64,000 bases of DNA. Source: Triticum aestivum. Its lineage: Eukaryota > Streptophyta > Magnoliopsida > Poales > Poaceae. Every line of letters starts with the position of its first letter. Position 1 is the first letter of the stretch. Made by a program: the position numbers and the translations under genes. The stretch is from contig NC_057807.1 of NCBI RefSeq assembly GCF_018294505.1, positions 136,368,747 to 136,432,746 of the forward strand. Direction: 5' to 3'. This document shows, one piece after another, positions 1 to 12,360 of this stretch. Under the pieces are notes generated by a model, which had not been told where the DNA came from, searched no databases, and worked only from the letters and a program-made list of their open reading frames with translations.

Positions 1-374
1 TGGAATAGAATATGGTGGTTGTGGAGAAGACAAAAAGGAGGAAGATGGTCTCACATCAACTAGGCGTATCAACGGGCTATGGAGATGCCCATCAATAGAT
101 ATCAATGTGAGTGAGTAGGGATTGCCATGCAACGGATGCACTAGAGCTATAAGTGTATGAAAGCTCAAACTGGAAACTAAGTGGGTGTGCATCCAACTTG
201 CTTGCTCATGAAGACCTTGGGCATTTGAGGAAGCCCATCATCGGAATATACAAGCCAAGTTCTATAATGAAAATTCCCACTAGTATATGGAAGTGATAAC
301 TCAAGAGACTCTCTATATGAAGAACATGGTGCTACTCTGAAGCACAAGTGTGGTAAAAGGATAGTAACATTGCC

Positions 375-470
375 CCTTCTCTCTTTTTCTCTCATTTTTT
401 GTTTGTTTTTTCTTTTTTTCCATTTTTGGGCCTTCTTCTTTTTTTGGCCTTTCTCTTTTTTTTCGTCCGG
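375..470. repeat. Pyrimidine-rich tract, R0 unit 1
   Basis: About 95 bases almost wholly T and C on the plus strand, so A and G in the element's sense strand. Length differs between units, as expected of slippage. Confidence 0.75.
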
Positions 471-1336
471 AGTCTCATCCCGACTTGTGGGGGAATCATA
501 GTCTCCATCGTCCTTTCCTCACTAGGGCAATGCTCTAATAATGATGATCATCACACTTTATTTACTTACAACTCAATATTACAACTCGATACTAGAACAA
601 AGATATGACTCTATATGAATGCCTCCGGTGGTGTACCGGGATGTGCGATGATCTCTAGCGTAGCAATGACATCAAAAAATGGACAAGCCATGAAAACATC
701 ATGCTAGCTATGTTACGGTCATGCAAAGCAATATGACAATGAATGCTCAAGTCATGTATATGATGATGATGGAAGTTGCATGGCAATATATCTCGGAATG
801 GCTATGGAAAATCCATAATAGGTAGGTATGGTGGCTATTTTGAGGAAGGTATATGGTGGGTGTAAAGCACCGGCGAGAGTTAAACGGTTCTAGAGAGGCT
901 AGCAGTGGTGGAAGGGTGAGAGTGCGTATAATCCATGGACTCAACATTAGTCATAAATAACTCACGTACTTATTGCAAAAATTTAGAAGCTATCGAGACC
1001 AAGTATTAGACGCATGCCCCTAGGGGAAGGGTTGGTAGGAGTTAACCATTATGCGATCCCGACCTCAACACAAAGGATGGCAATCAAAAAAATAAATCAT
1101 GCTCCGACTTCATTACATAACGGTTCACCATACGTGCATGCTACGGGAATCACAAACCTCAACACAAGTATTTCTACTAATCCACAACTACCCACTAGCA
1201 CACTCTAATATCACCACCTTTATATCGCAAAACTATTGCAAGGAATCAAACATATCATATTCAGCGATCTACAAGTTTTATGTAGGATTTTATGACTAAC
1301 CATGTGAATGACCAATTCTTGTCATCTCTCTAAATA

Positions 1337-1556
1337 GATATAAGTGAAGCAAGAGAGTTTAATTCTTTCTACAAAAGATATGCCCACGCTCTAATAAATA
1401 TAAGTGAAGCAAAAGAGCATTCTACAAATGGCGGTTGTCTATGTGAAGAGAAACAGGCAATCCAAACTTCAAATGATATAAGTTAAGCACACGAAGCATT
1501 CTATAAAGCCATACTCAAAAGATATAAGTGAAGTGCAATGAGCATTTTATAAATCA
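1337..1556. repeat. Short dispersed repeats, ATATAAGTGAAGC type, R0 unit 1
   Basis: About five imperfect copies of ATATAAGTGAAGC, spaced 45-60 bases apart and each followed by an AGCATTCTA-like word. Role unknown. Confidence 0.7.
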
Positions 1557-1687
1557 ACCAAGGACTTTCTCATACCAGCATGGTGCATAAAAGAAAAGTG
1601 AAAACTAAAGCAAAAGACGCTCCAAGATTGCACATATCCCATGAACGAAACGAATCCGAAAACATACCGATACTTGTTGAAGAAAGA

Positions 1688-1776
1688 GGGGATGCCTTCC
1701 GGGGCATCCCTAAGCTTAGACGCTTGAGTCTCCATGAATATTTACTTGGGGTGCCTTGGGCATCCCCAAGCTTGAG
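1688..1776. repeat. Paired hairpins with internal polypurine-like motif, R0 unit 1
   Basis: GGGGATGCC/GGCATCCC and GGGGTGCC/GGCATCCCC can each fold into a short stem. Each is followed on the plus strand by AAGCTT. Read on the minus strand, the motif AAGCTT-GGGGATGCC repeats the true polypurine tract next to the LTR. Confidence 0.65.
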
Positions 1777-2569
1777 CTCTTGCCTCTCCTTCTTCTCCTC
1801 ACATCGAGACCTTCTCGATCATCGAACACTTCATCCACACAAAACTTCAACAGAAAACTCGGTAAGATCCGTTAGTATAATAAAGCAAATCACTACTCTA
1901 AGTACTGTTGTAAACCAATTCATATTTTGTTTTTGCATTGTGTATACTGTAATATAGCTTTTCCATGGCTTAATCCACTGATATAAATTGATAGTTTCAT
2001 CAAAACAAGCAAACTATGCATCATTAACAGAATCTGTCTAAAACAGAATAGTCTGTAACAATCCGAACATTCACCATACTTCTGATACTTGAAAATTCTG
2101 CCAAAATTAGGAAAAATAAACAATTTGTACAGCAAGACAGTGCAAAAGGGATCAGAACCAATTGACGTTCCAGCAAAATATTAAAAATCACGCACTACAG
2201 CCAAAGTTTCTGTCCTGCACCGCACAAACCAACAAGCATTGTAAACATCCTAAAGGCAAACCTTGGCACATTATTTTTATAATACAATGGAATTGTACAA
2301 GGGGATAATTATTTTTATTGAAAAGTTTCTGTAATTAAGATTCACGAAGTTCCCATGGGCCTGAACAAGTTTAAGGACGTCCCCCACTTTCACAATGCTC
2401 GTCTATCTCACTTTCACTTTTCTTTTTGAAAAGTTTTGGGTTCCCCTCTTTATTTTTTTGTTTCTTAAACTATAAAAAGCACTCAATAGAAATAAATGAC
2501 TCTCTAAAACTTCCGGATTGTCTCCCTGGCAGCGCTTTCTTTAAAGCCATTAAGCTAGGCATATAGTGC

Positions 2570-3910
2570 TCAAGTAATGGATCCACCCGGATCCCAAGGT
2601 ATATCAAAGCCAATTTTAATTAACAATGATTTGTAATTTAGTAGTGAGCACAAAGTAACATATATCATGCAATGATGAAGTCTAACTCTCTTCCTATGCC
2701 TCGGCATGTCATAAAAGAACAATTCATGCACGCAAAGTAAAGGCCAATGCATAGTACAAGCAGTTTCTTGCAATTCTATCGTGTTAGAAACATAAAGAGG
2801 CGGAGATGTAGTTCCTCTCATAACAATTGCAAGTAGGAGCAGCAAGGACATGCATATTATATCTATCAAAATCATCATGTGTGGTAGTAAAACGCAACCC
2901 ATCAATATAATCCTTAATAAGCACAAACTTCTCCGATGTAGTGTGGTTGGGAGAATTCAAAAAGATAATAGGACTATCATGCGTGGGTGCAATAGCAACA
3001 ATTTCATGTTTAACATAAGGAACTATAGCAAGTTCATCTCCATAAGCATAATTCATATTGGCATCTTGGCCACAAGCATAGCAAGCATCATCAAAAAGGA
3101 TATTTCAAAAGAATCAAAGGGATCATAACAGTCATCATAGCAATCATCCTTCGGTAAGCACGAAGGGGAATTAAACGATGTATGAGTTAAAGAGTTACTC
3201 TCATTAGAAGGTGGGCACGGGTGATCAATCCGCTCTTCCTCCTTTTGTTCTTCGCTCTCCTACTCATCTTTTTCATCCAATGAGCTCACAGTTTCATCAA
3301 CTTCTTCTTCCATAGATTCCTGCAAAATATTAGTCTCTTCTTGGGCAGCGGAGACTTTCTCAATAAGCACATTAATATAGGAATTATATTCATAATTATC
3401 ATAGCAATATTTCAATATAGCAAAATTTTCAGGCCTATAAACATCATCATCAAAAGCTTCATACTTTTAAAACAAAGATTCAATTTCATAAGCACCCTTA
3501 AAAGCAACAAATTCTTCTATTTGTTCCACATCATAGTAATCATATATACCTCTAGCATAAGAAGCCAGGGTTTCATTATCATTAAATTTGCATGAAAAGG
3601 GAAGGTGTGGAGCCTTCATCCTAGAGCAACAAGTATAATCATAACTCAAGCATACTTGCCGAGCATACCACTTCAATATATGAATTTGATCCCATAATAA
3701 TTTCCCTTTTTGTGTCAAGCGATAATCCCTAAAGTATTCACGTTGATCCAACGTTACTCCCATTACATAATTGAATGGGGTTTTCTCAGGATTATTAAAG
3801 TAGTACATAATATCTTTCACATAACCAGCATCGAGGGTTTTAGGAGGTTCCCCATCTCCATGAGCAGCAAGTACACCTAATTTTTTTGGTATTTCGTGTT
3901 CCATATCCAT
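2570..3910 (-). pseudogene. R0 unit 1 first ORF, broken; protein of unknown function
   Basis: It lies about 95 bases after the primer site, where gag normally begins. The ATG at 3910 opens 147 codons (starting MDMEHEIPKKLG, with KGKLLWDQIHILKWYARQ in the middle). The frame is then cut by TAA at 3467-3469 and TAG at 3260-3262. It appears to shift near the A-run at 3093-3097, continues through a Cys- and Asp-rich stretch (CYACGQDANMNY), shifts again near 2820-2830, and ends with IPWDPGGSIT at 2570. The intact form would be roughly 440 residues. I see no gag core like that of R2, no zinc knuckle, no protease, and nothing resembling polymerase. It may be a highly diverged structural protein of a non-autonomous family. 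Function is unknown. Confidence 0.65.
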
Positions 3911-4005
3911 GACTAAAGACAGAGAACAACTAAAAGCAGCAAATAAAAATTACTTAGTGATAAAGCAAACAAGCACACACGAGAATATTCACCCCACGCT
4001 ATTGC

Positions 4006-4023
4006 TCCCTGGCAACGGTGCTA
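4006..4023 (-). other. Primer binding site, R0 unit 1
   Basis: Read on the minus strand this is TAGCACCGTTGCCAGGGA, 11 bases inside the LTR end. It differs from the Asp-tRNA-type site seen intact in R2 at 56784 mainly by C-to-T/G-to-A changes at CpG sites, as expected of an ageing methylated copy. Confidence 0.8.
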
Positions 4024-4034
4024 GAAAAAGGTCT

Positions 4035-5534
4035 TGATAACCCACAAGTATAGGGGATCGCAACAGTTTTCTATAAGTAAGAGTGTCGAACCCAATGAGG
4101 AGCTAAAGGTAGAATAAATATTCCCTCAAGTTCTATCGACCACCGATACAACTCTACGCACGCTTAATGTTCGCTTTACCTAAAACAAGTATGAAACTCG
4201 AAGTAATTTGTAGGTGTTTTTGGATAGGTTTACAAGATAATAAAGAGCATGTAAATAAAAAGTAGGGCTATTTAGATAAAGACACAACTAAATTAGTTTT
4301 AGTAGAGAGCTTTTGTTACGAGAAAGTTATTTGTCCCTAGGCAATCGATAACTAGACTGGTAATCATTATTGCAATTTTATTTGAGGGAGAGGCATAAGC
4401 TAACATACTTTCTCTACTTGGATCATATGCACTTATGATTGGAACTCTAGCAAGCATCCGCAACTACTAAAGATCATTAAGGTAAAACCCAACCATAGCA
4501 TTAAAGTATCAAGTCCCTTTATCCCATACGTAAACAACCTACTTACTCGGGTCTGTGCTTCTGTCACTCACGCCACCCACCATAAGCAAATCATAAACAT
4601 ATTGGAAACCCTACAGCGGGGATCCCTCACGCTTGCGCGACACGGAGAGCACCATAGTACAACACCAATAATAAAACATGCAACTCAAACCAATCTTGAT
4701 CATCAAATAGCCATTAGGACAAAATGGATCTACTCAAACATCATAAGATAGCCATATATCATTGGGAAATAATATACAGCATTGAGCACCATGTTTAAGT
4801 AGAGATTACAGCGGGTAAGAGAGAGGTTACATTGCTGCATAGAGGGGGAAGAGTTGGTGATGATGGCGGTGAAGTTGTTGGTGAAGATTGCAGTGATGAT
4901 GATGGCCCCCGGTGGCACTCCGGCGCCACCAGAAGCAAGGGGGAGAGAGCCCCCCTCCTTCTTATTCTTCCTTGACCTTCTCCCTAGATGGGAGAAGGGT
5001 TTCCCCTCTGGTCCATGGTCTCCATGGCGTGGGAGGGGCGAGAGCCCCTCCGAGATTGGATCTGTCTCTCTGTCTCTCTCTGTTTCTATGTTCCCTGATT
5101 CTGGCCCTTCACTGTTTCTTTTATATCCGGATATCCGTAACTCCGATTGGGGTGAATCTTTCGCCCAGATTTCCCCCATAAAATTAGCTTTCTTGCGGCA
5201 AAAGAAGAGCGTCAACTGCCTTATGGGGTGCCCACGAGGGTCCAGGGCGCGCCCCCTTCCTCATGGCCCCCTCGGGCACTATCTTGCGTTCATTTTACTT
5301 CCCAAAAATCATAAATATTCCAAAATAATTCTCCGTCCGTTTTTATCCCGTTTGGAATCCGTTTGATATGATTATTCTGCGAAACAAAAACATGCAACAA
5401 ATAGGAACTGGCACTGGGCACTGGATCAATATGTTAGTCCCAAAAAATAGTATAGAAAGTTGCCCAAAGTATATGAAAGTTGTCGAATATTGGCATGGAA
5501 CAATCAAAATTATAGATACGACGGAGACGTATCA
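4035..5534 (-). repeat. R0 LTR, unit 1
   Basis: On the minus strand it begins TGATACGTCTCC and ends GGGTTATCA, the TG...CA termini of an LTR, 1500 bp. It is followed (minus direction) by an Asp-tRNA-type primer site and preceded by a purine tract. A minus-strand TATA-like box lies inside. Confidence 0.9.
5118..5128 (-). promoter_or_regulatory. TATA-like box in R0 LTR, unit 1
   Basis: Minus strand GGATATAAAAG, in the middle of the LTR and in the element's transcription direction. It is a likely Pol II promoter element, judged from sequence and place only. Confidence 0.55.
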
Positions 5535-5548
5535 GCATCCCCAAGCTT
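5535..5548 (-). other. Polypurine tract of R0 (before unit 1 LTR)
   Basis: Minus strand AAGCTTGGGGATGC lies directly before the TGATAC start of the LTR, where the plus-strand primer of an LTR element belongs. Confidence 0.7.
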
Positions 5549-6309
5549 AATTCATGCTCGTCCTTGAGTAGGTAAATGATAAAAAGATAATTTTTGATGT
5601 GGAATGCTACCTAGCATAATCTTGATCATGTAAGCTAATCATGGCATGAATATTAAGACACGAGTGATTCAAAGCAATAGTATATAATTTGACATAAAAA
5701 CAATAATACTTCAAGCCTACTAATAAAGCAATCATGTCTTTTCAAAATAACATGGCCAAAGAAAGTTATCCCTACAAAATCATATGTCTGGCTATGCTCC
5801 ATCTTCACCACACAAAATATTTCAATCATGCACAACCCCGGAATTAGCCAAGCAATTGTTTCATACTTTAGTGTTCTCAAACCTTTTCAACTTTCACGCA
5901 ATACATGAGCGTGATCCATGGACATAGCACTATAGGTGGAATAGAATATGGTGGTTGTGGAGAAGACAAAAAGGAGGAAGATAGTCTCACATCAACTAGG
6001 CGTATCAACGGGCTATGGAGATGCCCATCAATAGATATCAATGTGAGTGAGTAGGGATTGCCATGCAACGGATGCACTAGAGCTATAAGTGTATGAAAGC
6101 TCAAACTGGAAACTAAGTGGGTGTGCATCCAACTTGCTTGCTCATGAAGACCTTGGGCATTTGAGGAAGCCCATCATCGGAATATACAAGCCAAGTTCTA
6201 TAATGAAAATTCCCACTAGTATATGGAAGTGATAACTCAAGAGACTCTCTATATGAAGAACATGGTGCTACTCTGAAGCACAAGTGTGGTAAAAGGATAG
6301 TAACATTGC

Positions 6310-6402
6310 CCCTTCTCTCTTTTTCTCTCATTTTTTGTTTGTTTTTTCTTTTTTTCCATTTTTGGGCCTTCTTCTTTTTTTTGGCCTTTCTCTTTTTTTT
6401 CG
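6310..6402. repeat. Pyrimidine-rich tract, R0 unit 2
   Basis: Counterpart of the tract at 375-470, with small changes in T-run lengths. Confidence 0.75.
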
Positions 6403-7273
6403 TCCGGAGTCTCATCCCGACTTGTGGGGGAATCATAGTCTCCATCGTCCTTTCCTCACTAGGGCAATGCTCTAATAATGATGATCATCACACTTTATTT
6501 ACTTACAACTCAATATTACAACTCGATACTAGAACAAAGATATGACTCTATATGAATGCCTCCGGTGGTGTACCGGGATGTGCGATGATCTCTAGCATAG
6601 CAATGACATCAAAAAATGGACAAGCCATGAAAACATCATGCTAGCTATGTTACGGTCATGCAAAGCAATATGACAATGAATGCTCAAGTCATGTATATGA
6701 TGATGATGGAAGTTGCATGGCAATATATCTCGGAATGGCTATGGAAAATCCATAATAGGTAGGTATGGTGGCTATTTTGAGGAAGGTATATGGTGGGTGT
6801 AAAGCACCGGCGAGAGTTAAACGGTTCTAGAGAGGCTAGCAGTGGTGGAAGGGTGAGAGTGCGTATAATCCATGGACTCAACATTAGTCATAAATAACTC
6901 ACGTACTTATTGCAAAAATTTAGAAGCTATCGAGACCAAGTATTAGACGCATGCCCCTAGGGGAAGGGTTGGTAGGAGTTAACCATTATGTGATCCCGAC
7001 CTCAACACAAAGGATGGCAATCAAAAAAATAAATCATGCTCCGACTTCATTACATAACGGTTCACCATACGTACATGCTACGGGAATCACAAACCTCAAC
7101 ACAAGTATTTCTACTAATCCACAACTAACCACTAGCACACTCTAATATTACCACCTTTATATCACAAAACTATTGCAAGGAATCAAACATATCATATTCA
7201 GCGATCTACAAGTTTTATGTAGGATTTTATGACTAACCATGTGAATGACCAATTCTTGTCATCTCTCTAAATA

Positions 7274-7493
7274 GATATAAGTGAAGCAAGAGAGTTTAAT
7301 TCTTTCTACAAAAGATATGCCCACGCTCTAATAAATATAAGTGAAGCAAAAGAGCATTCTACAAATGGCGGTTGTCTATGTGAAGAGAAACAGGCAATCC
7401 AAACTTCAAATGATATAAGTTAAGCACACGAAGCATTCTATAAAGCCATACTCAAAAGATATAAGTGAAGTGCAATGAGCATTCTATAAATCA
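7274..7493. repeat. Short dispersed repeats, R0 unit 2
   Basis: Same ATATAAGTGAAGC series as at 1337-1556. Confidence 0.7.
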
Positions 7494-7625
7494 ACCAAGG
7501 ACTATCTCATACCAGCATGGTGCATAAAAGAAAAGTGAAAACTAAATGCAAAAGACGCTCCAAGATTGCACATATCGCATGAACGAAACGAATCCGAAAA
7601 CATACCGATACTTGTTGAAGAAAGA

Positions 7626-7714
7626 GGGGATGCCTTCCGGGGCATCCCCAAGCTTAGACGCTTGAGTCTCCTTGAATATTTACTTGGGGTGCCTTGGGCA
7701 TCCCCAAGCTTGAG
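7626..7714. repeat. Paired hairpins with internal polypurine-like motif, R0 unit 2
   Basis: Same structure as at 1688-1776, about 2.1 kb from the true tract at 5535-5548. Confidence 0.65.
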
Positions 7715-8509
7715 CTCTTGCCTCTCCTTCTTCTCCTCACATCGAGACCTTCTCGATCATCGAACACTTCATCCACACAAAACTTCAACAGAAAACTCGG
7801 TAAGATCCGTTAGTATAATAAAGCAAATCACTACTCTAAGTACTGTTGTAAACCAATTCATATTTTGTTTTTGCATTGTGTATACTGTAATATAAGCTTT
7901 TCCATGGCTTAATCCACTGATATAAATTGATAGTTTCATCAAAACAAGCAAACTATGCATCATTAACAGAATCTGTCTAAAACAGAATAGTCTGTAACAA
8001 TCCGAACATTCACCATACTTCTGATACTTGCAACATTCTGCCAAAATTAGGAAAAAATAAACAATTTGTACAGCAAGACAGTGCAAAAGGAATCAGAACC
8101 ATTTGACGTTCCAGCAAAAATTAAAATCACGCACTACAGCCAAAGTTTCTGTCCTGCACCGCACAAACCAACAAGCATTGTAAACATCCTAAAGGCAAAC
8201 CTTGGCACATTATTTTTATAATACAATGGAATTGTACAAGGGGATAATTATTTTTATTGAAAAGTTTCTGTAATTAAGATTCACGAAGTTCCCATGGGCA
8301 TGAACAAGTTCAAGGACGTCCCCCACTTTCACAATGCTCGTCTATCTCACTTTCACTTTTCTTTTTGAAAAGTTTTGGGTTCCCCTCTTTATTTTTTTGT
8401 TTCTTAAACTATATAAAAGCACTCAATAGAAATAAATGACTCTCTAAAACTTCCGGGTTGTCTCCCTGGCAGCGCTTTCTTTAAAGCCATTAAGCTAGGC
8501 ATATAGTGC

Positions 8510-9850
8510 TCAAGTAATGGATCCACCCGGATCCCAAGGTATATCAAAGCCAATTTTAATTAACAATGATTTGTAATTTAGTAGTGAGCACAAAGTAACA
8601 TATATCATGCAATGATGAAGTCTAACTCTCTTCCTATGCATCGGCATGTCATAAAAGAACAATTCATGCACGCAAAGTAAAGGCCAATGCATAGTATAAG
8701 CAGTTTCTTGCAATTCTATCGTGTTAGAAACATAAAGAGGCGGAGATGTAGTTCCTCTCATAACAATTGCAAGTAGGAGCAGCAAGGACATGCATATTAT
8801 ATCTATCAAAATCATCATGTGTGGTAGTAAAACGCAACCCATCAATATAATCCTTAATAAGCACAAACTTCTCCGATGTAGTGTGGTTGGGAGAATTCAA
8901 AAAGATAATAGGACTATCATGCGTGGGTGCAATAGCAACAATTTCATGTTTAACATAAGGAACTATAGCAAGTTCATCTCCATAAGCATAATTCATATTG
9001 GCATCTTGGCCACAAGCATAGCAAGCATCATCAAAAAGGATATTTCAAAAGAATCAAAGGGATCATAACAGTCATCATAGCAATCATCCTTCGGTAAGCA
9101 CGAAGGGGAATTAAACGATGTATGAGTTAAAGAGTTACTCTCATTAGAAGGTGGGCACGGGTGATCAATCCGCTCTTCCTCCTTTTGTTCTTCGCTCTCC
9201 TACTCATCTTTTTCATCCAATGAGCTCACAGTTTCATCAACTTCTTCTTCCATAGATTCCTGCAAAATATTAGTCTCTTCTTGGGCAGCGGAGACTTTCT
9301 CAATAAGCACATTAATATAGGAATTATATTCATAATTATCATAGCAATATTTCAATATAGCAAAATTTTCAGGCCTATAAACATCATCATCAAAAGCTTC
9401 ATACTTTTAAAACAAAGATTCAATTTCATAAGCACCCTTAAAAGCAACAAATTCTTCTATTTGTTCCACATCATAGTAATCATATATACCTCTAGCATAA
9501 GAAGCCAGGGTTTCATTATCATTAAATTTGCATGAAAAGGGAAGGTGTGGAGCCTTCATCCTAGAGCAACAAGTATAATCATAACTCAAGCATACTTGCC
9601 GAGCATACCACTTCAATATATGAATTTGATCCCATAATAATTTCCCTTTTTGTGTCAAGCGATAATCCCTAAAGTATTCACGTTGATCCAACGTTACTCC
9701 CATTACATAATTGAATGGGGTTTTCTCAGGATTATTAAAGTAGTACATAATATCTTTCACATAACCAGCATCGAGGGTTTTAGGAGGTTCCCCATCTCCA
9801 TGAGCAGCAAGTACACCTAATTTTTTTGGTATTTCGTGTTCCATATCCAT
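8510..9850 (-). pseudogene. R0 unit 2 first ORF, broken
   Basis: Copy of the reading frame at 2570-3910 with the same ATG, the same TAA and TAG (the latter at 9200-9202) and the same shifts. Its first 1.1 kb shows no difference from unit 1. The shared lesions mean the frame was already dead when units 1 and 2 separated. Confidence 0.65.
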
Positions 9851-9945
9851 GACTAAAGACAGAGAACAACTAAAAGCAGCAAATAAAAATTACTTAGTGA
9901 TAAAGCAAACAAGCACACACGAGAATATTCACCCCACGCTATTGC

Positions 9946-9963
9946 TCCCTGGCAACGGTGCTA
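9946..9963 (-). other. Primer binding site, R0 unit 2
   Basis: Same decayed Asp-tRNA-type site and same position relative to the LTR as in unit 1. Confidence 0.8.
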
Positions 9964-9974
9964 GAAAAAGGTCT

Positions 9975-11476
9975 TGATAACCCACAAGTATAGGGGATCG
10001 CAACAGTTTTCTATAAGTAAGAGTGTCGAACCCAATGAGGAGCTAAAGGTAGAATAAATATTCCCTCAAGTTCTATCGACCACCGATACAACTCTACGCA
10101 CGCTTAATGTTCGCTTTACCTAAAACAAGTATGAAACTCGAAGTAATTTGTAGGTGTTTTTTGATAGGTTTACAAGATAATAAAGAGCATGTAAATAAAA
10201 AGTAGGGCTATTTAGATAAAGACACAACTAAATTAGTTTTAGTAGAGAGCCTTTTGTTACGAGAAAGTTATTTGTCCCTAGGCAATCGATAACTAGACTG
10301 GTAATCATTATTGCAATTTTATTTGAGGGAGAGGCATAAGCTAACATACTTTCTCTACTTGGATCATATGCACTTATGATTGGAACTCTAGCAAGCATCC
10401 ACAACTACTAAAGATCATTAAGGTAAAACCCAACCATAGCATTAAAGTATCAAGTCCCCTTTATCCCATACGTAAACAACCTACTTACTCGGGTCTGTGC
10501 TTCTGTCACTCACGCCACCCACCATAAGCAAATCATAAACATATTGGAAACCCTACAGCGGGGATCCCTCACGCTTGCGCGACACGGAGAGCACCATAGT
10601 ACAACACCAATAATAAAACATGCAACTCAAACCAATCTTGATCATCAAATAGCCATTAGGACAAAATGGATCTACTCAAACATCATAAGATAGCCATATA
10701 TCATTGGGAAATAATATACAGCATTGAGCACCATGTTTAAGTAGAGATTACAGCGGGTAAGAGAGAGGTTACATTGCTGCATAGAGGGGGAAGAGTTGGT
10801 GATGATGGCGGTGAAGTTGTTGGTGAAGATTGCAGTGATGATGATGGCCCCCGGTGGCACTCCGGCGCCACCAGAAGCAAGGGGGAGAGAGCCCCCCTCC
10901 TTCTTATTCTTCCTTGACCTTCTCCCTAGATGGGAGAAGGGTTTCCCCTCTGGTCCATGGTCTCCATGGCGTGGGAGGGGCGAGAGCCCCTCCGAGATTG
11001 GATCTGTCTCTCTGTCTCTCTCTGTTTCTATGTTCCCTGATTCTGGCCCTTCACTGTTTCTTTTATATCCGGATATCCGTAACTCCGATTGGGGTGAATC
11101 TTTCGCCCAGATTTCCCCCATAAAATTAGCTTTCTTGCGGCAAAAGAAGAGCGTCAACTGCCTTATGGGGTGCCCACGAGGGTCCAGGGCGCGCCCCCTG
11201 CCTCATGGCCCCCTCGGGCACTATCTTGCGTTCATTTTACTTCCCAAAAATCATAAATATTCCAAAATAATTCTCCGTCCGTTTTTATCCCGTTTGGAAT
11301 CCGTTTGATATGATTATTCTGCGAAACAAAAACATGCAACAAATAGGAACTGGCACTGGGCACTGGATCAATATGTTAGTCCCAAAAAATAGTATAGAAA
11401 GTTGCCCAAAGTATATGAAAGTTGTCGAATATTGGCATGGAACAATCAAAATTATAGATACGACGGAGACGTATCA
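9975..11476 (-). repeat. R0 LTR, unit 2
   Basis: Nearly identical to the LTR at 4035-5534, with the same termini, purine tract and primer site, 1502 bp. It serves as both the 3' LTR of the unit to its right and the 5' LTR of the unit to its left. Confidence 0.9.
11060..11070 (-). promoter_or_regulatory. TATA-like box in R0 LTR, unit 2
   Basis: Minus strand GGATATAAAAG, same place in the LTR as in unit 1. Confidence 0.55.
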
Positions 11477-11490
11477 GCATCCCCAAGCTT
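11477..11490 (-). other. Polypurine tract of R0 (before unit 2 LTR)
   Basis: Same AAGCTTGGGGATGC sequence and position as at 5535. The unit 3 LTR has no such tract to its right, which marks it as the outer end of the array. Confidence 0.7.
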
Positions 11491-12253
11491 AATTCATGCT
11501 CGTCCTTGAGTAGGTAAATGATAAAAAGATAATTTTTGATGTGGAATGCTACCTAGCATAATCTTGATCATGTAAGCTAATCATGGCATGAATATTAAGA
11601 CACGAGTGATTCAAAGCAATAGTATATCATTTGACATAAAAACAATAATACTTCAAGCCTATTAATAAAGCAATCATGTCTTTTCAAAATAACATGGCCA
11701 AAGAAAGTTATCCCTACAAAATCATATTGTCTAGCTATGCTCCATCTTCACCGCACAAAATATTTCAATCATGAACAACCCCGGAATTAGCCAAGCAATT
11801 GTTTCATACTTTAGTGTTCTCAAACCTTTTCAACTTTCACGCAATACATGAGCGTGATCCATGGACATAGCACTATAGGTGGAATAGAATATGGTGGTTG
11901 TGGAGAAGACAAAAAGGAGGAAGATAGTCTCACATCAACTAGGCGTATCAACGGGCTATGGAGATGCCCATCTAAATATGTCAATATGAGTGAGTAGGGA
12001 TTGCCATGCAACGGATGCACTAGGGCTATAAGTGTATGAAAGCTCAAACTGAAAACTAAGTGGGTGTGCATCCAACTTGCTTGCTCATGAAGACCTCGGG
12101 CATTTGAGGAAGCCCATCATCGGAATATACAAGCCAAGTTCTATAATGAAAATTCCCACTAGTATATGGAAGTGATAACTCAAGAGACTCTCTATATGAA
12201 GAACATGGTGCTACTCTGAAGCACAAGTGTGGTAAAAGGATAGTAACATTGCC

Positions 12254-12360
12254 CCTTCTCTCTTTTTCTCTCATTTTTTTGTTTGTTTTTTCCTTTTTTC
12301 CTTTTTTGGGCATTCTTCTTTTTTTGGCCTTTCTCTTTTTTTATTTTTTTTATTTTTTCG
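12254..12360. repeat. Pyrimidine-rich tract, R0 unit 3 (expanded)
   Basis: Counterpart with an added TTTTTTATTTTTT-type stretch near 12336-12358. Confidence 0.75.

Larger units (their letters stand above)
1..2569 (-). other. R0 unit 1, 3' non-coding part of internal domain (partial)
   Basis: No convincing coding frame. It holds a pyrimidine tract (plus strand), a cluster of short ATATAAGTGAAGC repeats and two purine-tract-like hairpins, listed separately. The left end is cut by the window. Confidence 0.7.
5549..8509 (-). other. R0 unit 2, 3' non-coding part of internal domain
   Basis: Complete version of the long non-coding stretch between the broken ORF and the purine tract. Small open frames occur on both strands but are short, and they carry no recognisable motif. 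Confidence 0.7.

Noticed and set aside
2850..3128. Plus-strand 92-codon frame repeated in the three R0 units
   Set aside because: Antisense shadow of the broken minus-strand ORF, repeated only because the unit is repeated.
4854..5366. 170-codon plus-strand frame in the R0 LTR, with a 161-codon frame on the other strand
   Set aside because: Antisense to the element or overlapping its promoter, low complexity, and absent as such from the unit 3 LTR. Not a gene.
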